Assembly: GCA_029532415.1 (NCBI GenBank)
Contig: JAQOTA010000023.1
Span: 310,001 to 374,000, forward strand
Origin: Marasmius tenuissimus
Taxonomy: Eukaryota > Basidiomycota > Agaricomycetes > Agaricales > Marasmiaceae
Length of the DNA: 64,000 nt
Reading direction: 5' to 3'
The number at the start of each line of letters is the position of its first letter. Within the stretch, counting starts at the first letter, position 1. Of this stretch, positions 1 to 11,114 are shown one piece after another. A program made the position numbers and the translations under genes. The notes beneath the pieces were generated by a model. The model was not told where the DNA came from, did no database searches, and saw nothing but the letters and a program-made list of their open reading frames with translations.

Positions 1-1816
1 CGCTGATTCGCTGGTGACTTGTGCGGAGAGGAGTTGTCCCATAGCGGGTGTGAGGTGGGTGACGGTCACTTTGGAGTCGGCCATCCAGCGTGCGAGTCGT
101 CCCGGGGTGTTGATGTCGTCGGAGGTGGGGACGTGGAGGGAGGCGCCGAAGAAGAGGGGGGTGAACACTTGGAAATGACGGAGAAGTTAGCTCTTGGTAG
201 TGGAGGATGTAGAAGAGACTTACTGTCCCGCTGGATAGGATCATGTGCGATCCCGCTTAACATCGTAAATCTACTGTTCTCGTTCAACCCAAATGTTTCA
301 CCCATCCAGGGGAAGAAATGGGTAAGGCTGTAGTGTCTCCCTTTGACACCTTTGGGGATACCGGTGCTTCCGCTGGTGAAGGACAATGTACCGATGCTGT
401 CTGGTCCAAGGACGACGTTGGGGTCTGTTTCGCCTAGGTTGGCGTGAGATGCGAGAACGTCCGAGTCCGAGTCTAAGTCTGCAGTTCCACCGAAGATTTC
501 ACCGGAGGGGAGGACGCGGAGGGCAGGTACTTGAACGCGTATTTTGAGTTCGGTGTCCAAGAACTCGCGAACGGTTGGGTGGAGTGTGCCGGCTCCTTTC
601 AGGACGATGAGACCGCGAGGTTGAGCTACGCGTAGATAGATGATTTGTCTCGTTGGTGGGTATGCCGGATCTGGATAGGATACCTGGGTCAATAAGGATG
701 TGGGCTATGAGAGAGAAACAACTTACCGATCACGGAGAACGTTGCACCGGCTTTCAAGACACCCATGACAGCAACGGCGAGATCGACGCTTCTGTGAGCG
801 TAGATCATGACAACTTCCTCCCTCTGAATTCCACCTTTCAAAAGATGGTGTGCAAGGACGTTCGCTGCGCGTCTGACGGCACCGTAATTGTAAGTGACCT
901 TTTCCTGAGGATCGCAAAGTTGTTGAGCGGGAATACTTTGGATGATACACGGTCTGTCTGGATGTTCTTTTGCGTTTCTCGAAAAGACATCTGTGATGGC
1001 GCCTTTCCAATCGCACCAGTTGAGATCACCTATTGGATCGGGGATAATTTGTTTCTGCTTGGGTGTGAGGATGGAGACGGATCCGACCTGGGCAAGAGGA
1101 TTTTGGGAGACACGTCGGAGAAGAATGGAGAGCTGTTCGACGATAGTAGAGATTCGTTGTTCACGGAAGTAGAGGGAATTGTATAGAATTCGAAGAGTGA
1201 GATGGGGTGCGATCGCTGAACGGGCGGAAGTCGTGGCGGATCGGGAGACAAAGATGGTCAAATCTGTGGTGAGGTTGGTTGAGCGGATGAAATCATCTAG
1301 AGGTCGGTCTGAATCTGTCTCGTCGAAGAAACGGACGCGGAAAATGGGCCCCTCGAGCTTTAATGCGTTGTGGAGGACAGTGAATGGAACTGAATCTGCC
1401 TCTGCCTCTCTTTCAACCTGCTGAACTCTCCTGACAATAGCCCAGAATGGATCGGTGGGATCGACTGATAATCGTAAAACGAGTGGATCGATTGCAGTTG
1501 CAGATGAAGAACCAATCACAATGTCGGTATCCCCTGTGAAGCGATGGAGGAGAACGACAAAGGCTGCTAGAAGAAGATGGAATGGGGAAGGTCTGTCGTC
1601 GTTGGAGTCGTCTGATTCATCGTCGTTGACTCCTTCGTCTTCGTCAAAGAGAGCGAGTTTGAGAAGACTGTTGGAGGTTTGTTCAGAGAGCTCTGTGTTG
1701 AGAGCGGCTTCTATGAGTTTGTTGGAGCCTGATAGCCTCGGATAGTCGGTCGGAAGGGCTATCGCAGGCAAATTTTCAAGTCGAGCAACTACTCGAGCCA
1801 GTCGTGAAGAATCCAT
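1..1816 (-). CDS. LYS2: L-2-aminoadipate reductase, N-terminal part (runs off left edge)
   Basis: Large subunit of alpha-aminoadipate reductase, which adenylates, thioesterifies and reduces L-2-aminoadipate to its semialdehyde in fungal lysine synthesis. The visible part is a condensation-like N-terminal region followed by the start of the adenylation domain: ATFSVIDPAYPP, the AMP-binding loop [18 protein letters not shown] and the motif [15 protein letters not shown]. Two short introns (726-671 and 223-168, 56 bp each) keep frame: GAT is rebuilt for DPAYPP, and ATG for [14 protein letters not shown]. The last visible residues ([13 protein letters not shown]) are mid-adenylation, so the carrier and reductase domains lie beyond base 1. 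The start at 1816 (CCATGG context, MDSSRL) was chosen because the frame upstream has no ATG. Family assignment is firm; whether the whole gene is intact cannot be seen. Confidence 0.93.
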
Positions 1817-4095
1817 GGAAAACACTCCAAAACGAGTCAAAATTATTTTTTGGTTGCCATCGGAGTTTATCGGCCGAATTACTTACATCGCCGAAAACAC
1901 GTTCTCCTCCCCATGACGCCCACGCCAACATCCTCAACGTTGAACAACGCTTATTCCGGCCGTCAACGGGACCTCACGCGCACGATCTTTCACATGTTTC
2001 TTTTGCTCGCGTGTGCTTACAAATTCTGTGTGCAAACCGCGATGCCCAGCAGCGCCCGAGGATCTCCCCATGACCGACCCGCTCTCGAGCTTATGACACA
2101 AGTTTCAGCGGCATACTGACACACAGCATCGACCACGGGATTTCCATCCAACGCCTCCCAGCGCCTCCCCTGGTAACTCCAACTACATCAGGAAGATGAC
2201 AAATTACCTTTCGGCATTTTCCGCCTTTTCGGCCTTCGTGGAGGTTATGGGTCGAAATGAGTCGACGACGCTGCGATATTACCCTACGGGGCCGGGGACG
2301 ATGAGTACCCACCGGAATGATGCGGACGTGAATTGATGGACAGGCTTTGACAGGTCATGTCTAGATAATCGAGGGTTTTTTTAGTTAGCAAATAATCTTT
2401 ATTATTATTGCTATGGGACGAAAAATATTGCGGGCCGAGACATCTATTTCTTATCTCTTATTTCACAGTCTTCAAAGTTCAACTCCAACCACCATGATTC
2501 CTCGAGTTCCTTCAATATTGTTTTCTTGTCCTTGGGCGTATTAGTAGTTATCTTGGTCAAAGGCATGAGCTTCAGCGTGTATCACTCGGATATTTTAGGT
2601 CCCAGAAGCACTCGCCTGGCGCTGCTTTTCCATTAACCGTGCCCTATTTGATAGCCGGACGACAACAGTAACGGCCAACATGGAGATTGTGCCTACCGAA
2701 TATATTGTACTGCAAAAAAGTAATCATATTGGGCTTGCTTCCACGACCACACTCAACTGCGGGTGGAGGACTCCATTCCAAATACGATCGCAGCGAAGAC
2801 TCGTATGGTTAAGCACAGAGGTGAGCTATCATCTTGCCCTTGTTGGCAATCTTCAGCCGGACTCAGTTTCAGCTCGATGAGAGCTACTGGCCGGGTACCA
2901 GTGGGCAATTGCACTTGTCCTGAAGGTTCGGCCTCCAAGATCCCATTGTGGACACTGGAATCTAAGGGGTGACGTGAGTAAAGGCAACCTCACGAGTGCA
3001 GGGGCCATTGAGGCAGCGACCGGTCGGGACTCGGTAGGACAATAGGTGAGTGTGGTGTGCAAGATGAGTTAGGATTATGTAGAATTATAGAGCAGCCACC
3101 GAATCACAGTATTGGAACAAATGCAGTGAATCGGGATCTTTAGCAAGCCTGACCGCAAGTTCACAGGCACTTTTTTTGGGATATCTTTGTCCTCAACTTA
3201 TTGAAATTCTCTAGATTCGCACAAGCACTCCGGCGTAATACTCTCGACCTACATCTATTCAAAAGACTCATGAGAGTTCAATTTGTTAGCTCTCTTCCCT
3301 CCGAGCTGCATGATACACGTAGATGTGATTGAGAGGAGTTTGGATGGGAGTCTAGGTCATGGCTCATGGGTTATATCGTCGAAAGCGGGTCGACGCGCTC
3401 TATCTGTTTAAGACACACATAGAAAATTACAGTGGCAAGGTTGATGATCGTCGTGCACTTTTGTATGAATGAAGGGGGAAATTGAGGGATGTACCGGTAA
3501 AACTGACAGAGAGTCCCGGAGGCTGCGAGTCAACATACTGCTGATACATATTGCGCGGAGTCCGGACCACAAATCTGGTAGCCAGGACATGATTAGATCT
3601 TAGTATTGTTCTGGAATCTCAAGACCCCAGCAGTACCTCGAGTTCTCGGAAGTCAAAGAGCTCCAGCCACGCTTGTAACAAGCTTCCGAATCGGACTGTT
3701 TCAAAGGGTAAAGCTTCCTATAGTACGCGGATCTGGCTCCGGGGAGATAATTGAACACTGCGAGTCAGGTGCATTATATCGAAAGAGACTTACTACTAAA
3801 TAGTCATGTGGTTTCGGAGGTCAGTCACTAGTCAGTTTGTGTGTACTTGGGGCTGTCGAAGAATTCCACTGAGAGTGGCTCCGAGCAATGGGTATATTTA
3901 TTATTGAGAGGACTTGGGATTATGACGGACTTGGCCAGTCCTTGTCGGAGCTTGTATGGTTCCGAGCCTCGAAACTTGGTGTGGCTTATCCAATTGTAAT
4001 TTGTAGGTCATCATATAAGGAAATCCGAGCCCCAATTGGCCCTCAGATTTCCTAAAATGGAAGCTCAAAGGTGGGTAACCATTAGAATGTAACAC
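1817..4095. other. No supported gene; one dispersed repeat copy inside
   Basis: Upstream of LYS2. Only short frames without recognisable domains or splice structure are present. The stretch 2053-2184 is repeated at 9547-9704. The sequence around 2340-2700 is AT-rich. A minus-strand frame at 2753-2938 has reasonable composition but no homology I recognise. Confidence 0.5.
2053..2184 (+). repeat. Dispersed repeat, copy 1
   Basis: Matches 9547-9704 in the same orientation, from GCCCGAGGATCTC through CCCGCTCTCGAGCTTAT to GTAACTCCAACT, with scattered substitutions. The second copy carries about 26 extra bases near its middle. No coding potential is shared between the copies. It could be a remnant of an element or of an old segmental duplication. 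Confidence 0.7.
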
Positions 4096-4465
4096 GTAGT
4101 GATATACACCTAGCCAGTGAGTATCACTGTTATTGTCGCCACAGGACACAGATTTGACAGCCACATAGACGTTGCTGAGTTGATTCAGCGATTGACAAGC
4201 GCCACGTGCAGCCAGGACATAAGTCCTGCTAAGGGCCTTACCAGTGATATCCCAACGCCACCGAGGAGGAACTGGCCACGATGTCAGATCGTGATTGTTG
4301 TTTTGTTTTTTTTGCCAAGAGGAGATGGTCGCTCCTGCACCCCAATATGATGGCAGTGATGGTCCCACCACCTCCAATGGTGAATAGAACAATACTAATG
4401 TGAAACCACAGATGTGTACCATTGGCTGCTGAGAAGATGCTGAAAAGTGTCTGTCGAAACGGCAT
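4096..4465 (-). CDS. Possible small membrane protein, fragmentary
   Basis: I do not recognise this gene. From the ATG at 4465 the frame gives MPFRQTLFSIFSAANG and then a hydrophobic stretch ending FTIGGGGTITAIILG, which looks like a membrane helix. Downstream on the same strand there are several GT-AG pairs that could join short hydrophobic pieces such as FLLGGVGISL, but more than one frame choice is possible. It may be a real small multi-exon gene or a decayed one. The hydrophobic N-terminus is the only direct support. Confidence 0.25.
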
Positions 4466-4823
4466 GGTTGTATCTGTGCCGTACTGTGCGACTACCCTGG
4501 CCTACGCACAAGGTACGGACCCCTGCAGTCCTAAGGGGACCTCGCAGGTTTACCTCTTACCTCTTACATAACATGGCCATTGATTCCGAAGAAACCGAAG
4601 AAACTTCCTTATGGACATACTTTTCACTCCCATTGTCTGAGATCCTGGCTGGAGCACCAGTAGAGTTGCCCCACAGTTTCTTTAGCTTAGGCATATGAAT
4701 GAAGTTGGTGCCTATCTTTCTAGTCGTGGAACCGTATTGGACAACAAATACTCACCTGGTCAGGCCCCGGCTGGACGAGCGCTCACTCAAGTATCGGACA
4801 AGCGCCCGCTGAAGGCGCTCAAC

Positions 4824-5233
4824 AGGCCCCGGGAAGCTCCCCTAAGGGCCTGTCCTGCCTCCCCCAATTTTTGCCCTCATCTACATTATTTTGGACGAGG
4901 AATGCCCAATTATGTCATCAAAATACCATATTTGGTTACGCTTTTCGCAAAATTTCCACAACTTTTGCTCCGACGCTGCCCACAGCAGGCCCCAATTGCT
5001 ACCGAATTGAAGGAGTCTTCGAAAGCCAACAGGCCCGGTAGATTTTGTACCGTGCCACCAGCCTGTCACCACCAGCGGCGCCTCCGGCGCCATGATCTAC
5101 GTTATGATGTGGCATTGACCTTCCACCAATTCGGCCCCAGCTACGTTATAACTGGACTGCCAAGATCAGCCATTTTTCGGGCTCTCATCTACGTTATCGC
5201 GGGATCGGCCCTTGGGGGAGCTTCCCGGGGCCT
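4824..5233. mobile_element. 410-bp MITE-like element with 27-bp terminal inverted repeats
   Basis: The ends 4824-4850 and 5207-5233 are inverted copies of each other with one mismatch in 27 bases; the outer part reads AGGCCCCGGGAAGCTCCCC inward. The element is flanked by CGCTCAAC (4816-4823) and TGCTCAAC (5234-5241), an 8-bp target duplication with one change. An 8-bp duplication is the size made by hAT-type transposases. The interior encodes no transposase and contains several copies of TCTACGTTAT-like words (near 4878, 5094, 5141 and 5190). Frames read through it are therefore not genes. Confidence 0.8.
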
Positions 5234-5377
5234 TGCTCAACAGCAACATCAACCAAATCCATTTGGAGGTGCTGAGGCACAAAATCCGAACGCCGTTCTA
5301 CGAAAAGATGTTGGCTTGTTGGGTAAACTTTCAGAAACCAAAATCAGCCACCCGCTGCACCCCGGCGACCTGCTGGT

Positions 5378-5743
5378 TTACCTACACAAGGCAACCTTGG
5401 ACCGCCTAATGTCACGAACGATATCACAGGGCGTGTGGTTATACAGTCTACCAGGTGCCGCTACGACAGGAGACGCCCAATGAATGACAGGCGTCTCCGC
5501 AACCACTTCCCCAATTACGACCTGTTCCCCCATCCCTCGATTCCGGAAGATCAGGACTTCTGTCCGGGAAACGTAGTAAGGCTGGTGCATGAGGAAGTAA
5601 CAAAATGGCCGCTGCATGGCTCGGAAGGTGAGCCGGTAAGGTCCAATCGTCTTGATTAGTAGGCTTTGAAAATCATCCATCGGGTGGAATACACGCAACT
5701 GGAACGGAATTGAATCTTGTTGCTCCCAAAGGGTGGTATTCAA
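5378..5743 (-). CDS. Unrecognised open frame
   Basis: A 121-codon frame on the minus strand with no family I recognise. It begins MNTTLWEQQDSIPFQLRVF and contains LIFRNRGMGEQVVIGEVVAETP. It ends just outside the MITE-like element. There is no visible intron structure or neighbour support, so it may be a chance frame or a fragment. Confidence 0.15.
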   Translation of the reverse strand: MNTTLWEQQDSIPFQLRVFHPMDDFQSLLIKTIGPYRLTFRAMQRPFCYFLMHQPYYVSRTEVLIFRNRGMGEQVVIGEVVAETPVIHWASPVVAAPGRLYNHTPCDIVRDIRRSKVALCR

Positions 5744-5854
5744 CTGATGATTGAAACTTGGTAGCTCACAGTATCTTGCCGATGGAAGTATTTGCAGATC
5801 TCGATCTAATAGTCGATTAGTTGGAGGACTTTATTTACTTTAGGTCATCTTCTT

Positions 5855-5870
5855 ACCGGCATAAAAGCCT
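5855..5870 (+). promoter_or_regulatory. TATA-type core promoter of small paralogue A
   Basis: CATAAAAGCC lies about 55 bases before the ATG at 5919. The preceding sequence (TTTATTTACTTTAGGTCATC) is nearly the same as that upstream of paralogue B, where TATAAAAGCC stands at the equivalent place. The promoter was therefore duplicated with the gene. Confidence 0.6.
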
Positions 5871-5918
5871 CCCCTTGCTCCCGCTGCTTTTCGTTTGAAC
5901 CACCAACATACGTTGAAG

Positions 5919-6406
5919 ATGGGCAACAACAACTTGAACATCCAAATCAACGAGAACGCCCGCGCCACAGTCATCGTGGGGGAGGCTAGAGCTACCTCCA
6001 ACAATGGTAGCGATGAAGGTCCGGCCAAGTTAACAAACACGAACTCCAGCGTTCCCAACGTCACTATCGAACCCATTCATGACCAAGTGGTTTGTAATGT
6101 CCTCTTGTAGATCGACGAATTTTGAACTGATGAAAGACATTTTTTCTTCTCCAGCCGGGACCCGACTCACGGAAATCGAAATCGTTCTTGTCTGTCCTCC
6201 GTCTCCGGCTTAGTCGCACTTGGACCAATGTCCGACGTTTTGTATACGCACGACTGGGGCTGATCCAGGATGATCCTATGGAACTTGGGTCGGTCAGGGC
6301 CTCAGAGGCCATACCGACGAGCTCGAGCCCAAGGACCTTGAATGATACAGACTCGGCAATTGGCGGTGCGTCATCAGTGTTCTCCCACGACGCGAAGCGT
6401 TGCTAA
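5919..6406 (+). CDS. Small two-exon lineage-specific protein, copy A
   Basis: Unrecognised protein, about 140 residues. Exons 5919-6089 and 6155-6406 join in phase 0 across an intron GTTTGT...CTCCAG. The N-terminus MGNNNLNIQIN then ARATVIVGEA is shared with the copy at 16788. The second half contains SVLRLRLSRTWTNVRRFVYARLGL and ends SSVFSHDAKRC. It lacks the hydrophobic helix seen in copy B and is basic at that place instead. There is no signal peptide; the amino end is Asn-rich. Function is unknown. The gene is supported by conservation of promoter, both splice sites and reading frame between two diverged copies. Confidence 0.65.
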
Positions 6407-6689
6407 ATGAGGAATGTCCGATCCAGCAGGATACCGCGGTCGTCGCGTCGGACGTGTCAGCTAGGCGGACATTTTTCTCGTCAGTTCCTCGACCTCACCG
6501 AAGGGTACAATGAAAGCTTATAAATCTTCATACCCTCCGCAGATTCCCATGGTACGGTTATATAGGGTTGTTTTCATTTCTTTCGTCTTCCAACATCTGG
6601 ACCTCGTGTTGTAACTTGTATTTATCCCCGCGACGTGTTATGAAAAGGGTCCTTTCGACGGTCGCGTTGCATTCGGGTCATCGGAAGTA

Positions 6690-8080
6690 TCACGAACCTA
6701 TGTAAAGTACCACCAAAGCACCACAGGGCAGCCCATCAACCCAATGCAAGTCGGGCACTCGCCTTTTCAGCACTCCTCTCTCATGTCCAAAATCGTTCTC
6801 GCAGGTGAAAAGGCTACTACACTCCCGGAATGAAAGGACAACTGAGAGAATCAGTGTAATCCATGGAATCAAGGGGGGGTTCAACTTGTCGGTAGCCCCT
6901 CGGCATCGCTGTCTTTCAGACTGAGGAAGTGAATATTCCCAACGCCGCACAGCACGTCCCGATTGGACTCAATGTTCCAGAATCGAAGCAATGCGGAACG
7001 CGTCCATATAGAGATACCGATGATTCTGGGGTCGGGGAACGCGGTCCTCGCAGCGAGAACCTTGAGCCACGAACCGCGTTGTGAGTAGTGCGATTCCGAT
7101 ACGACGTACCACGAACTGGTACAAGGCATGCACGACGATTATCAGGCGGTGATATGGTGTCGATAATCGATTGTGCAGGGAGGTATTGGAATAGGGGCCA
7201 TCATTGTACACGACAAGCGTCTGGATCCTATGTCATGGGAAAGGATCGAAGGCCGCGAAAGTCCAGGTTTCCATTTCGGGTTAGCACACCTTCGGGGCCT
7301 TGATCTATCTACATCAACTCCTTCAAAGCCGTCCAACCCATGAGCTGTGCCACAGATGGCGATGAGACCCTGAGAGTACCGATGAATTTCGATGCCTTCA
7401 TACAAGTGTGACCTTTCTCAGAGGCTCAAAAGTAGCACCTCGAGACGTTGGTCAGGACGCAATTCTCGAGTATGTACTCGGTAGAACGTCTGATATCATC
7501 GCAGGCCACGATGTCGAGCTTCATCGTGTAGAGCAAAGTCCCCATGTGCACCGTAGATCTCATTGGAAGAGAGATACTTGAGGCCCACTACGGGGCGCAT
7601 GGAAGACGATGCAACATGTATGCGAGGTGTTTTGAGGACGAAGGTAAGAGTACCAGACCACGGAGTTTCCCGTCGGTGATGAGGAGGACCACAGACGCAG
7701 AGGACCGGGCGTTGTATATGCAAGGATAGGCTACCACATGATGAACGTTAGAGATTTGGGGTGGTGAGGACCCATGCGAACTTACGCTACGGTTAGGCAC
7801 TTCTAACCATTTTAGAGCTGTTACGCCCATCGCCTTCTCCGCGACAATGCTGTTTTCGGGGTGTACGAACGAACACAGGATACCGAATGATTGTCCTTTG
7901 TTCGGTTGTGAAAGTATTTGAGTGACGTCCACGACACCAATGTTCCCGAGCGAAGTAGTGTATGCAACTGTTGCTCTGCCTAAGGAGCATCGCGAAGTGA
8001 ATAAAAGACCAAGCCAGGGGACGACGAGGACTTACAAACTCCTGATTCAATAATAGTCCAAGCAGTCGCGGAAACATGTA
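6690..8080 (-). pseudogene. Convergent degenerate gene, copy A of the duplicated pair
   Basis: Minus-strand coding-like pieces occur in changing frames. One is at 7932-7790, containing DVTQILSQPNKGQSFGILC and ALKWLEVPN, ending at a GTAAGT donor. Others include EGIEIHRYSQGLIAICGTAHG near 7400-7300 and TAFPDPRIIGISIWTRSALL near 7050-6980. Parts of 6640-7210 align with 17370-17950 downstream of copy B of the small gene. Pieces have good composition but no continuous frame, so it is either a many-exon gene or decayed. The strand pattern and phrases such as RPVVGLKYLSSNEIY resemble a beta-propeller protein, but that is weak. Confidence 0.35.
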
Positions 8081-11000
8081 TGATCCACTCTTTCGAAAGG
8101 TGTAGGGTGTCGATTACCTCCACGGTGGATTCCGTAGAGTTGAATCTGGAGGATTGCGGGTCAGTCGATATACACGGATTTTGAATTTCAAGTAAACCTT
8201 AAGAATATCAGCATTCCTGCACGGCTACCGCATATAAGCAGAGAACCATCAATCCTGGGGGCGGGCTGAATTCCGAAGTCGGCTTGTTGGGTCCATTCGA
8301 CAGCTGGACGGTTCTTCGAGCTCAGAAAGGTACCTTGCACAAGACAAGCATATCTTACACACTACATGCGAGGACAGTGTCTGATGAAGCGACGTGGGGC
8401 TTGAATCAAACGGTTTCGAGTAGAATAGGTGGGATGTCAGGATCTGTCTTGTGCGTCAATCAGAATACGGACGCATAATTAACATTCTACAAGCCAGGCA
8501 CACCTTGGTTCATTCTCCTTTCAACGCGTTTTTAGTAGCCCTCCACAACGATAGATCCATATTAGCGGTCAGGATAGCCATAATGCATCTGGTGGGTGGG
8601 TTAATAGACACGAACGCAACACGATATACTCATGCTCACCCAGCATTTGGCGCGACATCACTTGGGGAGAAGGTAACAGACCATATCGAAGGATCGATTG
8701 AGCCTAACGACACTGCGGAGAACTCTGATGTGGAAGGTCAAGCACGGATTCGCCGCCGTTCCGATGGCTACACACCTTGCGAGAAATCAGGCCACCGACA
8801 TACATCAGAAGCCCTCAAGTCGTACTGGATCATCTTCCTAAACCAATTCAGTGTCGACTGAGCCGCCTACTCTGTTCAATTTTCACTTTGTTTGGACTCG
8901 TCGGAGAGCGTCGCGGCTTGGAGGATCGAAGGAAGGACTGCATATAAGTCGTGATTTATTCCCGGCTCTGGTGTCTAGACGATGTTCAGCCAAAATAACG
9001 CGATACGCACGATGATATACACTGCAGACTTTGTCACAAAGCATCCCTGACCGTCGGGTGTCCATTGAAAACATTTTGATGATGGTGAGTTGAGGATGGT
9101 TTGAATGCTTACACACAAGTAGAACGCCGGTGAAAATTGCGTGGCCAATGGAGAGGCCATTATATCGATGATAGGTGGTTTATGCGAGGTCAGTGTGAGG
9201 TTGACATAGTGGTCGAGGTGGACAATGACGATCGCGCGGTGTCGAGTCTCGACCGCGGTTACTAAAGTTGTCACCGGAGTCCTCATGTCATCTCTGCACC
9301 TTCATCGTCTTAAAGTTAAACGACCTTCCTCCGAGTCCTCAAAACCTACTCAGCAAACGAACTGGTCCAGTCTTGCTTGTCACTTTGTCTCCTGCAATCG
9401 GGGCGCCTCACTATCAGGGTGTAATCAACTATCGGCCAACTTTGCAGCACTGTTGTCCAGCAGGAAGTTCGGGTGGCCAGGAAGTCCTTGGAGCAGGCAA
9501 ACCACCTAGACTCAGAGCGAGTCCAACAGGAAGGCTACGATGCTGGGCCCGAGGATCTCTCCCCCGATCGACCCGCTCTCGAGCTTATCACACAAGTTTT
9601 AGCGGCATACTAACACACGTTTGAGGTGATCGTGTGTAAAAAGCATCGACCACGGGACTTCCATTCAATGGTCCAACGTCTCCCCATAGTAGTAACTCCA
9701 ACTCCAACCCCCACCATACCGGATCGATTGGGCCCACATCCACATAACCCAACCTCATCGAGATCAACTATCCCACCCACACAGGACGACAAAGAGAATA
9801 TACAGTCTCCCGTACCTCGAGTCGCTCTTCTCAGTGCACTCATTTCGCTCGAACGGCTTGTTCCGCCCACCAGCAACTCCCTACAGAAACTTCCTCGTCA
9901 AATTACGTCTTGCCCAACTTTCTAGTATCAAATGGCGAGAGCACCTTCAATTCGGGGGTGGACATTCACGCGTCACGGTCGAGGTTGAGGATGTGAAGAA
10001 GGCGATTAATCATTGGGGGCTCATCTTGAGCTAGCCGAGCATGGCAAGACGACGCTTTGTCTTCGGGTCCGGGGGCGATTGGATGAATACTACATCAGGC
10101 TCTAGAGGGGGGTGATTTGGGGTACAAAATGCTGGGAGGTTTGAACGTGAGTCTCCGGGCAAATTTCAAAGCGGTTTGCGTCCTTCTCATTCTCCTCTCT
10201 TCACTCCCCTCTTTACTCTTACAATGTGAGACACGTCGATAACACTCCCGACGTTGGCTGATGCGTTGCGCTGTGAGTAGGGATTCTTCTGAGGCTTGTC
10301 ACCGTGAAGGGCCTTGGTGAAGGCGTCTCTTCAACTCAGCAACATATACCCAACGCGAAGTTTCAGTATCAAACGCGCCTTTCACGACTTGTGAGTGCTC
10401 TCCTACATTCATACTATCGCTATTCTGACGACTGACTCGGCGATAAGCCCAGTGAACTCGTTCTTCTGTCTGTGCCCTTGCTAAGTATATAGCCCTCTCG
10501 CTGTCTTTCACGAGTAGCCATTATCAACTCCCTACTCTGATGTCAGCTTGGGCGCGCGTAGGAACTTTCAAAAAAGACCGCATTCGATGCACATCGCTGT
10601 TGTCTATGTGGCTATGTCGAGAGAAACCATGCTTGAGGAATGAGTATGCCACCTACGGCAGTCTCACCTTGCACTCCTTCCCACTCTTGCCTCCTGCCGT
10701 GCGATTTTCTGCCTTCTTCTATGACAGCCCAGTACTTCCACCCACGCCCGAGAGACTCTCCGCCGCCTTCACGGATTGGAGAAACCCAACAATGACACAC
10801 CATTTCTACGAGTCGGCGTGTTGTGCTTGTTGATGAATTCTGAAGCTGTTTCGCCTCGCTTAACTCGCTACAAACGTGCGGCCGTGTAACTAGACGGTAT
10901 CGGGGCTCTCAAAGGCTGCTACGCCCGTGATAAGTTCATATGAACGTTGTATACCTATAAGGTAGATCGGATTGAATACAAAACAGAACGTGTACCCCAA

Positions 11001-11114
11001 GTCCACCGCAGACCGAGACGATCCCTACCACATCACTGGCGCGTGGATGCCATTGAGGAGTCCCCGATCCTCAAGGTACCGGTAATCCCGCACCATCTCT
11101 CGACCAGATGGTCT
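8081..11114. other. No supported gene; dispersed repeat copy and weak frames
   Basis: Frames at 8284-8478, 8451-8861, 9225-9624, 9626-9925 and 10540-10833 have no recognisable domain or consistent splice pattern. The stretch 9547-9704 is the second copy of the repeat at 2053-2184. On the minus strand near 10511-10420 a frame reads KDSERAIYLARAQTEER, which faintly recalls the amino end of 14-3-3 proteins but is not convincing. I annotate nothing coding here. Confidence 0.45.
9547..9704 (+). repeat. Dispersed repeat, copy 2
   Basis: Same-orientation partner of 2053-2184, about 7.4 kb away. It carries an additional block (around 9618-9640) that contains a small palindrome, ACACACG...CGTGTGT. 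The shared sequence includes GCATCGACCACGGGA. Confidence 0.7.

Noticed and set aside
689..1186. Plus-strand frames opposite LYS2
   Set aside because: They mirror the conserved LYS2 coding strand and have no independent motifs.
4695..5483. A 262-codon plus-strand frame
   Set aside because: It runs straight through both inverted ends and the interior of the MITE-like element, has no family motif, and its composition follows the element. It is a chance frame.
10420..10511. Minus-strand frame resembling the amino end of 14-3-3 (KDSERAIYLARAQTEER)
   Set aside because: Only a few residues agree, spacing is wrong and the following residues do not match any 14-3-3 helix. Too weak to annotate.
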